DNA of 10,977 nucleotides from Chloroflexota bacterium (GCA_003157175.1 PMIQ01000139.1:6540-17516), one strand, 5' to 3'. Shown: positions 1 through 6,553, counted from the first letter of the stretch. Numbers and translations are program-made. Notes: generated from the letters alone by a model not told the origin.

Positions 1-368
1 AGAGTTCCCGAAAGCGCGACGATCGACCATACCGCCGCGATCGCGCCGAACATGGGGCCGTACTTCCACGACACGGCCCCGCCGAGCGTCACCGCGTTCA
101 CCGGCCGGTTGTACAGCCCGGCGATCGCGGGCGGGATGCTATCGATGACGCTCTGCAGGTCCAGGCGCGACGCGGCCGTCGGGTATGAGGCGCCGATGGC
201 TTTGAGGCCGGTAAGCATCAGACCGCCGAGCAGCCCCGCCACGATGATGAAGGCCAGGCGCGAGTCGCGGATCGTCTTGGCGTAGATGCTGCCGAAGCCG
301 TATAGCCGGCTCCACAGCGAAACGGTCGCCATCTGCCCGATCGGCGGGCGGCCGGCTTCTACGGCCAT
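1..368 (-). CDS. ABC-2 type exporter permease, N-terminal part (cut by window edge)
   Basis: Reading leftward from the ATG at 368-366, an open frame continues without a stop to the window edge (about 122 codons). It begins MAVEAGRPPIGQ, and after about 35 residues there is a hydrophobic helix (AFIIMVAGLLGGLMLTGL, roughly residues 39-56), then a soluble stretch, then a second hydrophobic segment starting near residue 108 (GAIAAVWSIVALSG). A basic cytosolic N-terminus, TM1 and a large loop are typical of ABC-2 permeases. The ATG overlaps the ATPase stop (TGATG at 370-366), so the two are translationally coupled and should form one exporter in the cytoplasmic membrane. The substrate cannot be read from this part. 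Most of the protein (usually 5-6 or 12 helices) is missing from the window. Confidence 0.85.
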   Translation of the reverse strand, partial: MAVEAGRPPIGQMATVSLWSRLYGFGSIYAKTIRDSRLAFIIVAGLLGGLMLTGLKAIGASYPTAASRLDLQSVIDSIPPAIAGLYNRPVNAVTLGGAVSWKYGPMFGAIAAVWSIVALSGT

Positions 369-1270
369 CACTTCACCTCGGCCGACTCGCGGCCGTACTG
401 AGCCAGGAACGTCTCCTCCAGGCTGGGCTCGCGGCTCAGGAAGTCGGTCACGCCAAGGCGGGCGGCGGCCTGGACTACGGGCGTGATCGGACCGAAGACC
501 CGCAGCCGCAGCAGGTGATCCTCGACCTGGACATCGCTGACGCCCTCCAGCTTCTTGAACTCCGCGGCTGGCGGATCTCCCGCAAATCGGAGCTCGACCT
601 GGTGGTGGGCCAGGTCGCGGAGCGCGTCGACGCGATCGACTCGGGCAATGCGACCTTCGCGAATGATGGCCACGCGATCGCAGCTCCTCTCCACCTCGCT
701 CAGGATGTGGCTGGAGAGGAAGACCGTCCCGCCGTCCTTGACGGACTCACGCAGCAGCGAGAAGAACGTCTGCTGGACGAGCGGATCGAGGCCGGAGGTC
801 GGCTCGTCGAGAAGGAGGAGCTCCGGCTTGTTCTGGAGCGCCGCGACCAGGCCGACCTTCTGCTTGTTGCCTTTCGAGTACTCGCGGAAGCGCCGGCTCG
901 GGTCGAGGTCGAAACGCTCGATCAGCTGGGCCTGGTAGGCCCGATCGACACCGCCGCGCAGGTTGCCGAAGTATTCGAGCGTTTGTCCGCCGGTCAGTCG
1001 GTCGTAGAGGGCGAACTCGCCGGGCAGGTAGCCGAGCCGCCGGTGGATCGCCGCTGGGTCGGCCGACGACTCGATGTCGAAGACGTATGCCTTGCCGCTG
1101 GTCGGCCGGATCAGGTCGAGCAGAGTCCGGATCGTCGTCGTCTTGCCAGCGCCATTCGGCCCGAGGAAACCGAAGACCTCGCCCTTCTGGACATCGAGGT
1201 CCACTTCGACAATCCCGCGGTGCGACCCGTAGGACTTGGTGAGCTTCTCGGTCCGAATGACGGCGGTCAT
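368..1270 (-). CDS. ABC-2 type transporter ATP-binding protein
   Basis: This 300-residue protein is a complete ABC ATPase that would power the adjacent ABC-2 permease. Visible motifs are Walker A GPNGAGKT at 37-44, signature YSKGNKQK at 131-138 (the SKGN variant of LSGGQ usual in this exporter class), Walker B LLLLDEP at 151-157 with D-loop SGLDP, and the switch histidine H188 in SSHIL. The Q-loop region reads GYLPGEFALYDRLT (80-93), with no canonical glutamine, as in many ABC-2 family members. Residues from about 215 onward form the accessory C-terminal domain of drug and antibiotic exporter ATPases (DrrA/CcmA-like). The start ATG at 1270 has a GGAGAGAG ribosome site just upstream. All catalytic motifs are intact. 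Drug, lipid or antimicrobial peptide export are all possible. Confidence 0.95.
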   Translation of the reverse strand: MTAVIRTEKLTKSYGSHRGIVEVDLDVQKGEVFGFLGPNGAGKTTTIRTLLDLIRPTSGKAYVFDIESSADPAAIHRRLGYLPGEFALYDRLTGGQTLEYFGNLRGGVDRAYQAQLIERFDLDPSRRFREYSKGNKQKVGLVAALQNKPELLLLDEPTSGLDPLVQQTFFSLLRESVKDGGTVFLSSHILSEVERSCDRVAIIREGRIARVDRVDALRDLAHHQVELRFAGDPPAAEFKKLEGVSDVQVEDHLLRLRVFGPITPVVQAAARLGVTDFLSREPSLEETFLAQYGRESAEVK

Positions 1271-1302
1271 GAGCTCTCTCCGAACGACGACTCGACGGCC
1301 GT

Positions 1303-1356
1303 ATTGTAACCACTTCTGCGTGGCAGTCGCTACCGAATGGCAGTCACTTCCGTATT
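1303..1356 (-). promoter_or_regulatory. Promoter and repeat-rich operator region of the ABC exporter
   Basis: Reading toward the ATPase, a good -10 box TACAAT lies at 1308-1303, giving a short leader of about 26 nt before the ATG at 1270. No convincing -35 lies 16-18 nt upstream, so an activator may be needed. The region instead carries three pairs of direct repeats (plus-strand sense): CCGTATT at 1299-1305 and 1350-1356, CACTTC at 1311-1316 and 1345-1350, and TGGCAGTC at 1321-1328 and 1338-1345. Repeats this dense beside a -10 box look like a regulator-binding region. The regulator is not identified, and no regulator gene adjoins the exporter in the window. Confidence 0.5.
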
Positions 1357-1382
1357 ATTGGACAACCGTTCGGGCGTCGGGC

Positions 1383-1409
1383 CGGCGGACGGCCTGCCAG
1401 TGTCCGCCG
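1383..1409 (-). terminator. Candidate hairpin terminator after the duplicated-domain lipoprotein
   Basis: An 8-bp perfect inverted repeat, CGGCGGAC (1383-1390) with GTCCGCCG (1402-1409), is separated by 11 nt and lies about 20 nt past the lipoprotein stop (1431-1429). It could end that transcript before the exporter promoter. No T-tract follows on the minus strand, so it is not a classical intrinsic terminator. GC-rich genomes often produce such stems by chance. Confidence 0.35.
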
Positions 1410-1428
1410 CCCGTCCTCGCGCCGGCCG

Positions 1429-2349
1429 TCAGCTGGCGACCATCGTTCCGCACGTGGCGTCGCCGCTGACATGGATCGTGTGCGCTTTCGCGCCCTTGGC
1501 GACGTTCTGCTCCAACAGGTCGGCGTCGACATGTGCGCCGGTCGGCGTCAGGGTCGCCACGGCCGTGGCGGTGTTCCGGAAGAACCCGTCTCCGGACAAC
1601 GAAACGCTCAGAGTGCCGGGAGAGACATACACCACCGCCAAAGTGGGAGTCGAGCCGACCTGGATCAGGCCGAGAATGGAGACGCTCGATCCGTATGTGG
1701 TGGTCACGCACTCAACGTTGACCGGGTTCAGCCCTGCGCCGAGGGTGCCCTTGGGTGTGGGCCCGCTGAACGTGAGGGTCGAGGAGCCGGGCATCTGATT
1801 GCCGCAGTCGACACTGCCGCTGATCGAGGTCAGGACGCCGAGGTTGCCGTGAGCGTCGCCGGTCGCGACTTCGGTCAGGGGCGAGTCGATCTGGGCGCCC
1901 GTGGCGGCCTCGAAGTTGGTGACGCCGGCGCCGGCGAAGTCGCGCTCGACGTATGTCGCGCCTGAGCCCGAGTCGTACCTGACGGTGACGCTGCCCGACT
2001 GAACGAACACGTAGACGGACAGGTTCGGGTCGGCCGGCTGGCCCAGGACGCTGATCTGCAGACCACCGGTCGACGGCAGATTGCATCGGACCTGGGCGTT
2101 GCTCACCGCTCCGGCCGCACCCGCCGGGCCGGCGACCGTCAGATGCTGCGTGGCCGGTCCCAGGGTCGGCGCCGGCGTGGCCGCAGGCATCGAAGTGCCG
2201 CTGGGAACCGTGGTCGCGCCGGCGACGGTAGCGGCCGGACCCGACGTGGCGCTCGAGCCCGAGCAGGCCGCCACGAGCAGGCCGGCCGCCAGGGCCGGCA
2301 TGAGGGCTCGCCGCAACCGGGCGGCTGAGCGGAACCCACTGGGAGCCAT
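1429..2349 (-). CDS. Secreted lipoprotein with two tandem cysteine-bracketed beta-rich domains
   Basis: The 306-residue product starts at the ATG at 2349, chosen because AGGAGG sits 4 nt upstream and a lipoprotein signal follows directly. The open frame extends 97 codons further upstream, but that part is Arg/Pro-rich and lacks a signal. Residues 1-29 are a lipobox signal peptide (RLRR, hydrophobic core, V26-A-A-C29), so Cys29 should be lipidated and the protein anchored outside the membrane. Residues 30-66 are an Ala/Thr/Ser/Pro linker. Two related domains follow: about 68-183 with C89 and C182, and about 191-301 with C214 and C300. The segments VQSGSVTV (116-123) and VSPGTLSV (242-249) align at an offset near 125. 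Each domain probably holds one disulfide. The layout recalls the mycobacterial 19-kDa antigen (LpqH) fold, but that is a weak visual resemblance. The function is unknown. Confidence 0.82.
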   Translation of the reverse strand: MAPSGFRSAARLRRALMPALAAGLLVAACSGSSATSGPAATVAGATTVPSGTSMPAATPAPTLGPATQHLTVAGPAGAAGAVSNAQVRCNLPSTGGLQISVLGQPADPNLSVYVFVQSGSVTVRYDSGSGATYVERDFAGAGVTNFEAATGAQIDSPLTEVATGDAHGNLGVLTSISGSVDCGNQMPGSSTLTFSGPTPKGTLGAGLNPVNVECVTTTYGSSVSILGLIQVGSTPTLAVVYVSPGTLSVSLSGDGFFRNTATAVATLTPTGAHVDADLLEQNVAKGAKAHTIHVSGDATCGTMVAS

Positions 2350-2623
2350 GGATCCTCCTGTCGGCCGGCGCTGCGCCGGGTTGGTGCGAATCAATCGAGT
2401 GGCCCCCTGTCTACTCCTGCTGGCAGGTAGGTCCTCTCGCCGGCGCCCTGTGCTGCGCGAGGTGCAACGGCAACGGGCGGACCTGCCCGAACGGGTTGGT
2501 GACCGTTCCGACACCCAAGCCTTGTCCCGCGCCGGTGCGCGAATGCGCCGGAGAATCGGCGCTCGTGCCCGGCTGCCCCGCTGCGCCGGCGGCCGTCGAT
2601 CCCCGCCCGGCCCCTCGTCCCCC
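2350..2623. other. Divergent intergenic region, lipoprotein side
   Basis: This is the non-coding left part of the space between the divergent lipoprotein and WD40 genes. It carries the lipoprotein ribosome site (CCTCCT at 2354-2359, plus-strand sense) and, directly behind it, a compact palindrome CCGGCGC-T-GCGCCGG (2365-2379). In the lipoprotein mRNA this palindrome could fold next to the ribosome site. A shorter inverted repeat CCTGC-TG-GCAGG lies near 2417-2428. I see no convincing -10/-35 pair toward the lipoprotein. The open frames crossing here are low-complexity Arg/Pro/Gly sequence with no recognisable protein. Confidence 0.5.
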
Positions 2624-2651
2624 TTGAAGTGGCACGGCAACGGCGTAGGAT
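2624..2651 (+). promoter_or_regulatory. Sigma70-type promoter of the membrane WD40 gene
   Basis: TTGAAG (2624-2629) and TAGGAT (2646-2651) are separated by 16 nt, matching TTGACA and TATAAT at four positions each. The start of transcription would be near 2658, leaving a leader of about 55 nt to the GTG at 2713. The same TAGGAT -10 occurs before the TetR gene at 9113-9118, and TAGGCT occurs at 6456-6461, so this may be a common form of the box in this organism. Confidence 0.55.
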
Positions 2652-2659
2652 AAAACTGC

Positions 2660-2683
2660 GGACGCGTTGAGGTAGACGCGTCC
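2660..2683 (+). promoter_or_regulatory. Perfect stem-loop at the 5' end of the WD40 mRNA (operator or leader hairpin)
   Basis: GGACGCGT (2660-2667) and ACGCGTCC (2676-2683) pair perfectly over 8 bp around the loop TGAGGTAG, and TTGTT follows. It begins at about +2 of the predicted transcript and ends 17 nt before the ribosome site. It could be a repressor operator, a 5' stabilising hairpin or an attenuator. Its position at the transcription start favours an operator or a stability element over a terminator. Confidence 0.55.
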
Positions 2684-2712
2684 TTGTTCGTGTCCTGGCG
2701 GGAGGAGTCGGC

Positions 2713-4683
2713 GTGATCTTAGGGGACGGCAAGGCGGGCTGGCGGTCCCGGCTGGCGACCGACATCAGTCTGATCGACAGAAGGGCTTTCTATGGCGGCG
2801 GCGCGGGCCTGTTGGTCGTCGCTGTCCTGGGGACCGCCGCCAACGCGTTCGACCTGGCGATAGCGGGTGCCGCGTCGACGCTCGTGACCGTCGCGGCGGT
2901 GGATGCCGGCCTCGCGCTGTTGGCCGTCGGGTGGTTGGCTCCGTCCGAACCTGGGACGCCGTCGCCCTCGGGCGAGATTGCGGCACCTGCGGACGAGACG
3001 CCGACCGCGACCTCTTCCTCCGACGTCCATCCGATCGCGCAGCCCTTCGCCGTCCGCCGGAAGGCAGACGGTCGCGCCGCCGCCCGGCTGGCGCCGGCCG
3101 ACGAGAAGCGGTATCGAGAGCTTGCCGTGTTTGCCGGGCGCGGCCCGGTCCCGCACTCCGCGCTCGAAGCGCTCTGGGGATCGCAGGGCCTGTCGTCCGA
3201 CGAAATCGCGCGCTTCGCCAGCCAGCTTGTCGACCGCTCTCTCGTCCAAGCGGGAGCCGATGGCGAGCTCATCGTCGGTGAGCAGCCCGACGCGTCCGGT
3301 CCGGGTTCGGTCGCCGGCGGGAGAGGCTTTGCGGCTGTCAACGGCCGGCTCGTCGACGGCTATCGATCCCAATGTTCGGACGGATCTTGGTCGCAGGGTC
3401 CGAACGATGGTTACTTCTTCGAGAACATCGCCTACCACATGGCGCAAGCCAATCGCGCCCAGGAACTGAACCGCCTGCTCCTGGACTACGACTGGCTCCG
3501 CAGGAAGCTCGCGATCGGCGGCATCATCCGCCTGCTGGCCGACTTCACCTGCCAGCCCCTACCGCCCGACGTCGCGGCGGTGGACAGGGCGCTCGTGCTC
3601 TCGTCGGTATGTCTGGCCGCTCGTCCGGATCGGCTGGCCCCTCAACTGGCCGGCCGGCTCGGCGGCGTTTCCAGCCCCGGGATCGATCGCCTGCTCGATC
3701 AGGTCCGCGACCGCGCCCCCAGGCCCTGGATCTGCCCGCTCACGCCAGCCCCAACCTCGAAGGGCAAGTCTCTGGAGCGTGCGGTGCCCCGCCACGACGG
3801 CGCGGTTCGGGCCCTGGCGGTCACGCCGGATGGCCGCCGGCTCGTGACCGGCGGCGACGACCGCACCATCAGAATCTGGGACCTGGCAACTGGCCGGCTG
3901 GAGCGGACGCTGCGGGGACACCTCGATTCTGTGCGGGCGGTCGCGGTCACTCCCGACGGTCGCCGCATCCTCTCCGGCGGCACCTACGACGTCGTCCGTG
4001 TCTGGGATCTCGCGAGCGGACAATTCGAGCACACGATCGCGGGCCAGGGTGGAGTCCGCGCGGTGTACGCGGTGGCCGTCACTCCGGCGGGCGAGCGGGC
4101 CGTCTGGGGCGGCGCAGGCTCCGCGGTGCAGGTCTGGGACCTCGCCCACGGCCGCGCCGAGCACACGCTCAGGAGCCAGGATCCCAACGTGCGAACCGTG
4201 GCTATCACGCCGAATGGCAAGCTGGCCCTCTCCGGCGGCGACGGCGGCACCGTCCAGGTTTGGGACCTCGAGACCGGCCTGCTCGTGCGCGCCATGAACG
4301 GCCACACCAGCCCCGTGCCGGCAATCGCAGTCACGCCCGACGGAAGCCGGGTCGTCTCGGGCGGTCACGACAGCACCGTTCAAGTCTGGGACCTGGAAAG
4401 CGGCCGGCTGGAACGGACGCTGTGGGGTCATACCGGAGCGGTCGGCACGGTGGCGGTCACTCCGGACGGAAAGCGGATCGTTTCCGGAGGCCTGGACAGG
4501 ACGGTGCGGGTCTGGGACATGTCCGATGGGCAGGAGATCGCCAGGTGGACATCCGAAACCGGCCCCGAATCTGACCCCGACCCCGCGATGTTGGCCTTCT
4601 GCCCGATCCCAACCGATGCGGCGCGGGTCGTATGTGGGAATTCGGCCGGCTCCGTGCAGGTCCTCCGGCTGCTGGAGGCCTAG
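2713..4683 (+). CDS. Membrane-anchored STAND-like protein without NTPase: two TM helices, winged-helix/helical linker, seven-bladed WD40 propeller
   Basis: The 656-residue product starts at GTG 2713, with GGAGGAG at 2701-2707. Residues 1-25 are basic. Residues 30-77 hold two hydrophobic helices with a short loop, and the positive-inside rule puts the rest in the cytosol. A Pro/Ala/Ser/Thr linker (78-125) follows. Residues 130-188 (KRYRELAVF, SALEALWG, LVDRSLV) match the winged-helix of NB-ARC/STAND ATPases. Residues 213-345 (LVDGYRSQC, DGYFFENIAYHMAQA, LLLDYDWLRRKL) match the APAF-1-like helical domain that joins NB-ARC to WD40 repeats. Residues 361-656 are six clear WD blades (AVTPDG..., VWDL) and a degenerate seventh. 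No Walker A or B is present anywhere, so it cannot be a classical STAND ATPase. I infer a membrane-bound scaffold or sensor using the propeller for ligand or partner binding. The domain calls are from family knowledge; the function is open. Confidence 0.85.
   Translation: MILGDGKAGWRSRLATDISLIDRRAFYGGGAGLLVVAVLGTAANAFDLAIAGAASTLVTVAAVDAGLALLAVGWLAPSEPGTPSPSGEIAAPADETPTATSSSDVHPIAQPFAVRRKADGRAAARLAPADEKRYRELAVFAGRGPVPHSALEALWGSQGLSSDEIARFASQLVDRSLVQAGADGELIVGEQPDASGPGSVAGGRGFAAVNGRLVDGYRSQCSDGSWSQGPNDGYFFENIAYHMAQANRAQELNRLLLDYDWLRRKLAIGGIIRLLADFTCQPLPPDVAAVDRALVLSSVCLAARPDRLAPQLAGRLGGVSSPGIDRLLDQVRDRAPRPWICPLTPAPTSKGKSLERAVPRHDGAVRALAVTPDGRRLVTGGDDRTIRIWDLATGRLERTLRGHLDSVRAVAVTPDGRRILSGGTYDVVRVWDLASGQFEHTIAGQGGVRAVYAVAVTPAGERAVWGGAGSAVQVWDLAHGRAEHTLRSQDPNVRTVAITPNGKLALSGGDGGTVQVWDLETGLLVRAMNGHTSPVPAIAVTPDGSRVVSGGHDSTVQVWDLESGRLERTLWGHTGAVGTVAVTPDGKRIVSGGLDRTVRVWDMSDGQEIARWTSETGPESDPDPAMLAFCPIPTDAARVVCGNSAGSVQVLRLLEA
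3793..4680 (+). repeat. WD40 repeat array (seven blades, about 42 codons each)
   Basis: Six regular blades begin near residues 361, 403, 445, 489, 531 and 573, each carrying xVxAVAVTPDGxRxxSGG and a closing VWDL or VWDM. A degenerate last segment (ETGPES... to RLLEA) would be blade seven. Blades 1 and 5 share the near-identical tail GRLERTLxGH at both protein and DNA level, which suggests recent internal duplication or conversion. Seven blades make a closed beta-propeller. Confidence 0.85.
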
Positions 4684-4759
4684 GTCTGCCGGGCCGCTTC
4701 GCGTACGGTAGTTATCCACTTTCCGCTGCCTTCCGCGCAACGCGGCCGAAAACGCGCCG

Positions 4760-4798
4760 CTCGAAGGGGTGGCGCGACATCCCCCGACCCGTTCGAAG
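4760..4798 (+). terminator. Imperfect hairpin downstream of the WD40 gene
   Basis: CTCGAAGGGGT (4760-4770) pairs with ACCCGTTCGAAG (4787-4798) with one bulge and one mismatch, about 75 nt after the WD40 stop at 4683. It has no T-tract. The rest of 4684-4956 holds no gene I can support, and no clear promoter for the next gene. A lone TTATCCAC (about 4712-4719) resembles a DnaA box. Confidence 0.3.
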
Positions 4799-4956
4799 GT
4801 CACGCTGGAGCTTCGTCGTTATCGGATCGGCGACCGAATCGGGGCTGCGTGAGCCTCCGGCGCCCGCTCCGCGCGCTGCCGGGCCATCCGCTCGGCGCCG
4901 CCGTCCACACGGCGCGGCTACCATGAGCGAGTCGGAGCGGCCAGCTGGAGAGAGGC

Positions 4957-5391
4957 ATGATCGACGAGTCCACCGCCCTCGGGGCGCGGGTCCTGGAGCG
5001 GCTGAGCCGGGATCGAGTCATCTGGATGACCACCGTGGATCGGGGCGCGCCTCAGCCGGCGCCCGTCTGGTTCCTGTACGAGCGCGGCGAAGCAGGCGAG
5101 CGGATCATCGTCTACAGCAAGACGAGCGCCCGGCGCATCGCCAACATCATGGCGGACCCCAAGGTCGCCTTGAACTTCAACTGCACCCCGGGCGGCGGAG
5201 AGGTGCACGTGATTCGCGGTTCGGCGCGGATAGCGCTGGAGCTGCCGCCGGTGCCCCAGTTCGAGGCCTACATCGCCCGCTACCGCGATTGGATCGAGGA
5301 GGACCAGTCCTGGGGTGGAACCTTCGAAGGCTTCGCCGCACAGTACGCGGTACCGATCGAAATCACGGAGCTCTCCATCTGGGGTTGGTAG
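4957..5391 (+). CDS. PPOX-class (pyridoxamine 5'-phosphate oxidase fold) enzyme, probably F420- or flavin-dependent, Rv3369-like
   Basis: This 144-residue single-domain protein has the split beta-barrel signature of the PNPOx/PPOX superfamily: VIWMTTVDRGAPQPAPVWFLYE (strands 1-2, residues 21-42), IIVYSKTSARRIANI (50-64, the cofactor phosphate-contact region) and DPKVALNF (67-74). The C-terminal helical part (YIARYRDWIEED, FAAQYAVPIEI) and the length fit the TIGR03667-type group typified by mycobacterial Rv3369, whose members are predicted to bind coenzyme F420 rather than FMN. It is cytosolic and dimeric in the family. It would reduce or oxidise an unknown small substrate. The start is ATG 4957 behind GGAGAGAGG. 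It stands alone, with no operon partner. Cofactor choice is inference. Confidence 0.85.
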   Translation: MIDESTALGARVLERLSRDRVIWMTTVDRGAPQPAPVWFLYERGEAGERIIVYSKTSARRIANIMADPKVALNFNCTPGGGEVHVIRGSARIALELPPVPQFEAYIARYRDWIEEDQSWGGTFEGFAAQYAVPIEITELSIWGW

Positions 5392-5401
5392 CCGCACTTG
5401 T

Positions 5402-5417
5402 CCGCGCGGCCGCGCGG
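5402..5417. promoter_or_regulatory. 16-bp perfect GC palindrome downstream of the PPOX gene
   Basis: CCGCGCGGCCGCGCGG begins 11 nt after the PPOX stop. It can fold as a 6-bp GC-only stem with a GGCC loop. It may end transcription without a U-tract, or be a protein site, or be chance in very GC-rich DNA. The rest of 5392-5527, before the lipoprotein gene, shows no clear promoter. Confidence 0.35.
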
Positions 5418-5527
5418 TCCCGGCCAGACTTTCCCACCAGGCGACAAGCCACCTCTCGACACGCCGCGTTTCGCGTGGCACCTTGCTCAATGGTCCGCCC
5501 GAGACCCCTGAATGCTTCGCGGACGAG

Positions 5528-6343
5528 ATGACGACGAAGGCTTCGCACCGCCCACTCCTGTCGCGGCTCAGGACGATTGCGCTCCTCGTGCCGCTGGCGC
5601 TGCCGGCCCTGTCGGGTTGCGGCGGCGCCGCTCCGACGTGCGGTCCGAGCGACAGTTCGTGTCTGCGGGTTCTCTTCGTCGGGAACAGCTACACATACGT
5701 GAATGACCTGCCCGGGACCCTCGCCAGCCTGGCTCAGGCCGGCGGCCACACGGTCCAAACCGACTCGCTCGCCAGCGGCGGAGCGACGCTCGCCGACCAC
5801 ATCGCGGACCCGGCCACGACGCCCAAGCTCGACGCCGTCAAGTGGGACTTCGTCGTCCTGCAAGAGCAGAGCGAGATCCCGTCCATCGAGGCATCGCGCG
5901 CATACACGATGTATCCGGCGGTGAGGACGCTCGTGGAGATGATCCGGCAGAGGGGCGAGACGCCGATCCTCTTCGTGACCTGGGCCCATCGGGACGGCTT
6001 GCCCGACAACGGCATGCCCGATTACGAGTCCATGCAGCAGTCCATCGACCGTGGCTACCTCGCGATCGCGGCGGAGTTGCTGGCGCCGGTGGCACCCGTG
6101 GGGGTCACCTGGTTCGTCGTGCGGCGCCAGAACCCGGACATCGGCCTGTGGCAGGACGACGGCAGCCATCCATCGACCGCCGGGACTTATCTGGGGGCAT
6201 GCGTCTTCTACGCTGCCATCTTCCGCCAGTCTCCCGAGGGCCTCGGATTCACCGATGGGTTGTCCACCGCGACGGCCGCGGTTCTGCAGAAAGCCGCCGC
6301 CGTGAACGTACTGTCGGACCCGGCTCAGTGGTGGCTGCCGTAG
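5528..6343 (+). CDS. Lipid-anchored SGNH/GDSL-family hydrolase
   Basis: The 271-residue product starts at ATG 5528, the only in-frame ATG that places the lipoprotein signal at the N-terminus. The ribosome site GGACGAG is weak. The signal peptide has basic residues (R8, R13, R15), a hydrophobic core and lipobox L28-S-G-C31, so the mature enzyme is anchored outside the membrane. C38 and C45 just after it may form a disulfide. Block I is VLFVGNSYTYVNDLP (48-62), with Ser54 as the probable nucleophile in a GNS rather than GDS context, a form known in this hydrolase group. FVVLQEQSEIPS (block II/III region) and D211-G-S-H214 (block V) supply the other active-site elements. It probably deacylates a carbohydrate or cell-envelope ester. 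The substrate is unknown, but the neighbouring sugar operon makes a glycan ester plausible. Confidence 0.85.
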   Translation: MTTKASHRPLLSRLRTIALLVPLALPALSGCGGAAPTCGPSDSSCLRVLFVGNSYTYVNDLPGTLASLAQAGGHTVQTDSLASGGATLADHIADPATTPKLDAVKWDFVVLQEQSEIPSIEASRAYTMYPAVRTLVEMIRQRGETPILFVTWAHRDGLPDNGMPDYESMQQSIDRGYLAIAAELLAPVAPVGVTWFVVRRQNPDIGLWQDDGSHPSTAGTYLGACVFYAAIFRQSPEGLGFTDGLSTATAAVLQKAAAVNVLSDPAQWWLP

Positions 6344-6432
6344 ATATATCTCGCAAACCTCGGGCCGAGCTCGCCGTCCTCGTGCAGGCGGAGGCCAACC
6401 CGGGCCCGGTTCGCCCGCACCCCGGTCCGGAT

Positions 6433-6461
6433 TTGTCGGGCGGTCCGATCGGGCGTAGGCT
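6433..6461 (+). promoter_or_regulatory. Candidate promoter of the GT4-remnant/GH130 operon
   Basis: TTGTCG (6433-6438) and TAGGCT (6456-6461) are spaced by exactly 17 nt. The -10 resembles the TAGGAT boxes at 2646 and 9113. Transcription would start near 6468, on top of the inverted repeat at 6468-6484. Confidence 0.45.
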
Positions 6462-6467
6462 GCCTTG

Positions 6468-6484
6468 GCTGCCGATCTGGCAGC
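6468..6484 (+). promoter_or_regulatory. Inverted repeat at the predicted transcription start (operator candidate)
   Basis: GCTGCC (6468-6473) and GGCAGC (6479-6484) flank GATCT. A second GGCTGCC copy occurs at 6458-6464, making a direct repeat with 6467-6473. The position at +1 suits a repressor of the sugar genes. No regulator gene is adjacent. Confidence 0.4.
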
Positions 6485-6553
6485 AGCGCTGCACGTGGTC
6501 GATCCTGTCCCGGAACGGCCTCGTGCCAGCTCAGCCTCGACGGGAGGCGGGTC

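Larger units (their letters stand above)
6344..6541. other. Intergenic region upstream of the glycan operon
   Basis: It begins with an unusually AT-rich 10-bp palindrome AGATATATCT (6342-6351) overlapping the SGNH stop. It contains the promoter and inverted repeat listed separately. Open frames across it on both strands give no recognisable protein. Confidence 0.45.

Noticed and set aside
515..1309. 264-codon plus-strand open frame over the ABC ATPase
   Set aside because: It is antisense to a gene with complete Walker and signature motifs; its own sequence is Arg/Glu/Leu-rich with no recognisable motif.
2350..2640. 97-codon N-terminal extension of the duplicated-domain lipoprotein
   Set aside because: AGGAGG 4 nt before the ATG at 2349 and an immediate lipobox signal fix the start there; the extension is Arg/Pro-rich and would bury the signal peptide.
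4712..4719. TTATCCAC, close to a DnaA box
   Set aside because: It is a single copy with no dnaA, dnaN or AT-rich unwinding region nearby, so there is no basis for an origin.
3559..4803. 414-codon minus-strand open frame under the WD40 gene
   Set aside because: It exists because of codon bias and the repetitive WD40 sequence on the opposite strand; composition is Asp/Arg/Gly/Pro and non-protein-like.
4632..5531. 299-codon plus-strand open frame across the intergenic region and PPOX gene
   Set aside because: It overlaps the well-supported PPOX gene in another frame and is Arg/Pro/Ala-rich throughout.
6465..6500. ADLAAALHVVD segment reminiscent of the GT4 helix after the RCGIATFT motif
   Set aside because: It lies upstream of the STYPPRRCGIA motif in a different frame, and DLAAAL is a common chance peptide in GC-rich DNA.
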